Source: an uncultured bacterium (lineage in GTDB: Bacteria; Bacillota_I; Bacilli_A; RF39; UBA660). From it: a stretch of 15,132 nucleotides of DNA. Below are positions 13,268 to 15,132 of this stretch, one piece after another. The stretch is taken from the NCBI GenBank assembly GCA_905215635.1, contig CAJMQX010000006.1:1-15132 (forward strand), read 5' to 3'. The notes below the pieces were generated by a model. That model saw only the letters and a list, made by a program, of their open reading frames with translations, was not told the origin of the DNA and did not search any database. The translations under genes and the position numbers were made by a program. Numbering within the stretch: the stretch's first letter is position 1; every line of letters starts with the position of its first letter.

Positions 13268-15088
13268 TTAAGCATTTTTCTTAGCATCAAATTTCTTACG
13301 TTGTTCTGTATTTAATATTTTCTTTCTAAGTCTTAAGTAATGTGGTGTAACTTCAAGAAGTTCATCAGAATTAATATAATCTAGACAATACTCTAGTGTT
13401 ATTGGTCTAGGTCTTTTTAATACTACTGTATGATCTGATCCAGCTGCACGTGTATTTGTTAATTGTTTTCCTTTAACTACGTTAACTGCTAAATCATTTT
13501 CACGATTGCATTCTCCCACGATCATACCTTCATATACTTCATCTCCTGGTAAAATAAACATTGTACCACGATCTTCCAAATTACCAATAGCATATGCTGT
13601 AGCCTTACCATTTTCCATAGATACTAATACTCCTAGTTTTCTTTCTCCTACATTAATATCTTCTACTGGTAAGAATTCTTTAAAACTATGATTTATTATT
13701 CCATATCCTTTTGTCATAGTCATAAAATCAGTTGTAAATCCTATAAGTCCACGTGATGGAATAGTATAATTTAATCTAACTAAGTTATTAACATTAGTCA
13801 TATTTTCCATCTTAGCACCACGAAGTCCTAAAGCTTCAATAACATTACCAACAGATTCTTCTGGTACTTCTATTTGTACATCTTCATAAGGTTCACACTT
13901 AATTCCATCTATCTCTTTAATAATAACTTCTGGTTTAGATACTTGAAGTTCATATCCTTCTCTTCTAAGATTTTCTATTAATATAGATAAATGTAATTCT
14001 CCACGTCCAGATACTACCCAAGAATCCTGTCCTGCTGTTTCTACTTTTAAAGATACATCTCTTTGGGTTTCACGATATAATCTTTCTTCTATCTTTCTTG
14101 CTGTAACAAATTCCCCATCTCTTCCTACAAAAGGACTATCATTAGTCATAAATGTCATCTTTAATGTAGGTTCATCTATTCTAAGAATAGGTAATGCTTC
14201 ATGTTCTCCTACTTCACAAACAGTCTCTCCTACTGATATATCTGGAAGTCCTGCTATTGCTACTATATCTCCTGCATGAGCTTCTTTTATTTCTATTCTC
14301 TTAAGTCCTAAAAATCCAAATAATTTTTGTATTCTAAATTGTTTTATTGTTCCATCTAATCTAATACAAGAAACCATTTCATTCTCTTTAATAGTTCCTG
14401 CTTTAACACAACCTACTCCAATTCGTCCTACAAATTCGTTATAATCAAGTAAAGCTGGTTGGAATTTTAATTTATCATTAACATTTGCTTTAGGAGCTGG
14501 TATTTCATTAACTATTAAATCAAATATACAAGAATAATCTTCTGATTGTGTACTTAAATCTGGACTTAAAGATGCCGTTCCATTTAAAGCAGATATATAT
14601 GCTACTTTAAAGTCTAATTGTTCATCAGTAGCCCCTAGTTCTATAAATAAATCTATTACTTCATCTACTACTGATTGAAGTCTTGCTGTAGGTTTATCTA
14701 CTTTATTAATAACTACTATTGGTTTAACATTTGCTTCTAATGCTTTCTTTAAAACAAATCTTGTTTGAGGCATAGTACCTTCATAAGCATCTACTAATAG
14801 TAATACTCCATCAACCATATTCATTATTCTTTCTACTTCTCCTCCAAAATCAGCATGTCCTGGAGTATCTAGAATATTAATTTTATAATCTTTATAATGA
14901 ATTGCTGTAGGTTTAGCTAAGATAGTAATCCCTCTTTCTCTTTCTATATCATTAGAGTCCATTGCTCTAACTTCTACTTGTTCATTATCTCTAAAAGTTC
15001 CTGATTTTTGTAACAATTTATCTACTAAAGTTGTTTTACCATGGTCTACGTGTGCTATAATTGCGATATTTCTAATTTTATCATTCAT
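13268..15088 (-). CDS. typA: Ribosome-associated GTPase TypA/BipA
   Basis: The 606-residue protein has the usual TypA/BipA length. This translation-factor GTPase binds the 70S ribosome and supports ribosome assembly and stress adaptation. The G-domain motifs are complete: AHVDHGKT (12-19), the RGIT switch I threonine, DTPGHADF (74-81), NKVD (128-131) and a SALNG G5 segment (about 164-168). Elongation-factor-like beta-barrel and domain III/V regions follow (FVGRIGVGCVKAGTI, SGRGELHLSILIENLRREGYE), then the BipA-specific C-terminal domain (SRGLIGFTTDFMT, NTRAAGSDHTVVL, HYLRLRKK). A GTG at 15097 gives three extra residues, but its Shine-Dalgarno spacing would be only about 2 nt. The ATG at 15088, with AAGGGA about 10 nt upstream, is preferred and gives the family-like start MNDKIRNIAIIAHVDHGKTT. 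Monocistronic, with a strong terminator. Confidence 0.95.
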   Translation of the reverse strand: MNDKIRNIAIIAHVDHGKTTLVDKLLQKSGTFRDNEQVEVRAMDSNDIERERGITILAKPTAIHYKDYKINILDTPGHADFGGEVERIMNMVDGVLLLVDAYEGTMPQTRFVLKKALEANVKPIVVINKVDKPTARLQSVVDEVIDLFIELGATDEQLDFKVAYISALNGTASLSPDLSTQSEDYSCIFDLIVNEIPAPKANVNDKLKFQPALLDYNEFVGRIGVGCVKAGTIKENEMVSCIRLDGTIKQFRIQKLFGFLGLKRIEIKEAHAGDIVAIAGLPDISVGETVCEVGEHEALPILRIDEPTLKMTFMTNDSPFVGRDGEFVTARKIEERLYRETQRDVSLKVETAGQDSWVVSGRGELHLSILIENLRREGYELQVSKPEVIIKEIDGIKCEPYEDVQIEVPEESVGNVIEALGLRGAKMENMTNVNNLVRLNYTIPSRGLIGFTTDFMTMTKGYGIINHSFKEFLPVEDINVGERKLGVLVSMENGKATAYAIGNLEDRGTMFILPGDEVYEGMIVGECNRENDLAVNVVKGKQLTNTRAAGSDHTVVLKRPRPITLEYCLDYINSDELLEVTPHYLRLRKKILNTEQRKKFDAKKNA

Positions 15089-15122
15089 TAGTTTCACTTC
15101 CCTTTTCTTTTCACAAGGTATA

Positions 15123-15128
15123 ATTATA
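15123..15128 (-). promoter_or_regulatory. Candidate -10 box for typA
   Basis: TATAAT reads on the minus strand 34 nt before the chosen ATG, a suitable distance. The matching -35 would lie beyond the right edge of the window, so it cannot be confirmed. Confidence 0.4.
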
Positions 15129-15132
15129 TGAC

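Noticed and set aside
13268..15088. AGG-to-Met reassignment, known from some uncultivated Bacilli.
   Set aside because: Arg residues in the conserved parts of TypA fall where Arg is expected and Met positions are filled normally, so nothing suggests Arg-for-Met misreading.

Overview
The window is strongly AT-rich bacterial chromosome. Every gene I can support lies on the minus strand: twelve genes, one cut by the left edge and one interrupted. The mix of Shine-Dalgarno-led genes, sigma-A-type promoters, short hairpin/U-tract terminators, an RNase J-family protein, an NrnA-like DHH phosphoesterase, TypA/BipA, a YihY/BrkB membrane protein and a RecD2 helicase points to a low-GC Firmicutes relative, probably an uncultivated Bacilli/Erysipelotrichia/Mollicutes-like lineage. 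That placement is an inference from gene content and composition. I see no mobile element, CRISPR array, tRNA or rRNA, and no gene-free stretch longer than about 130 bases.

In the direction of transcription (right to left) the layout is as follows. (1) typA, ended by a strong terminator at 13227-13263. (2) A three-gene unit from a promoter at 13168-13196: acetate kinase paralogue 2, a protein-kinase-like protein and a CYTH-domain protein. (3) From a promoter at 10390-10417, acetate kinase paralogue 1 overlapping an nrnA-like phosphoesterase, ended at 8149-8178. (4) An RNase J-family gene whose perfect-consensus promoter sits inside the preceding terminator; it ends at 6413-6447. (5) From a promoter at 6356-6384, a small membrane-anchored protein, a membrane sensor with two solute-binding-like domains and a degenerate GGDEF domain, and a YihY/BrkB protein, ended at 2872-2911. 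(6) recD2, interrupted by one in-frame TGA just before its Walker A motif, followed by a 50-residue membrane protein and a terminator at 411-453. (7) A membrane-anchored protein of unknown function running off the left edge, with a clear promoter at 363-391.

Functionally the window mixes housekeeping (translation GTPase, acetate/ATP metabolism, nanoRNA turnover, DNA repair helicase) with signalling-like genes whose active sites look altered. The RNase J-family protein lacks several metal ligands, the GGDEF motif reads DGNEF, and the helicase is broken or recoded. I do not see a clear new defence or mobile system. The best leads are the recD2 TGA, the altered active sites, the acetate kinase 2/kinase/CYTH unit, and the promoter embedded in a terminator.
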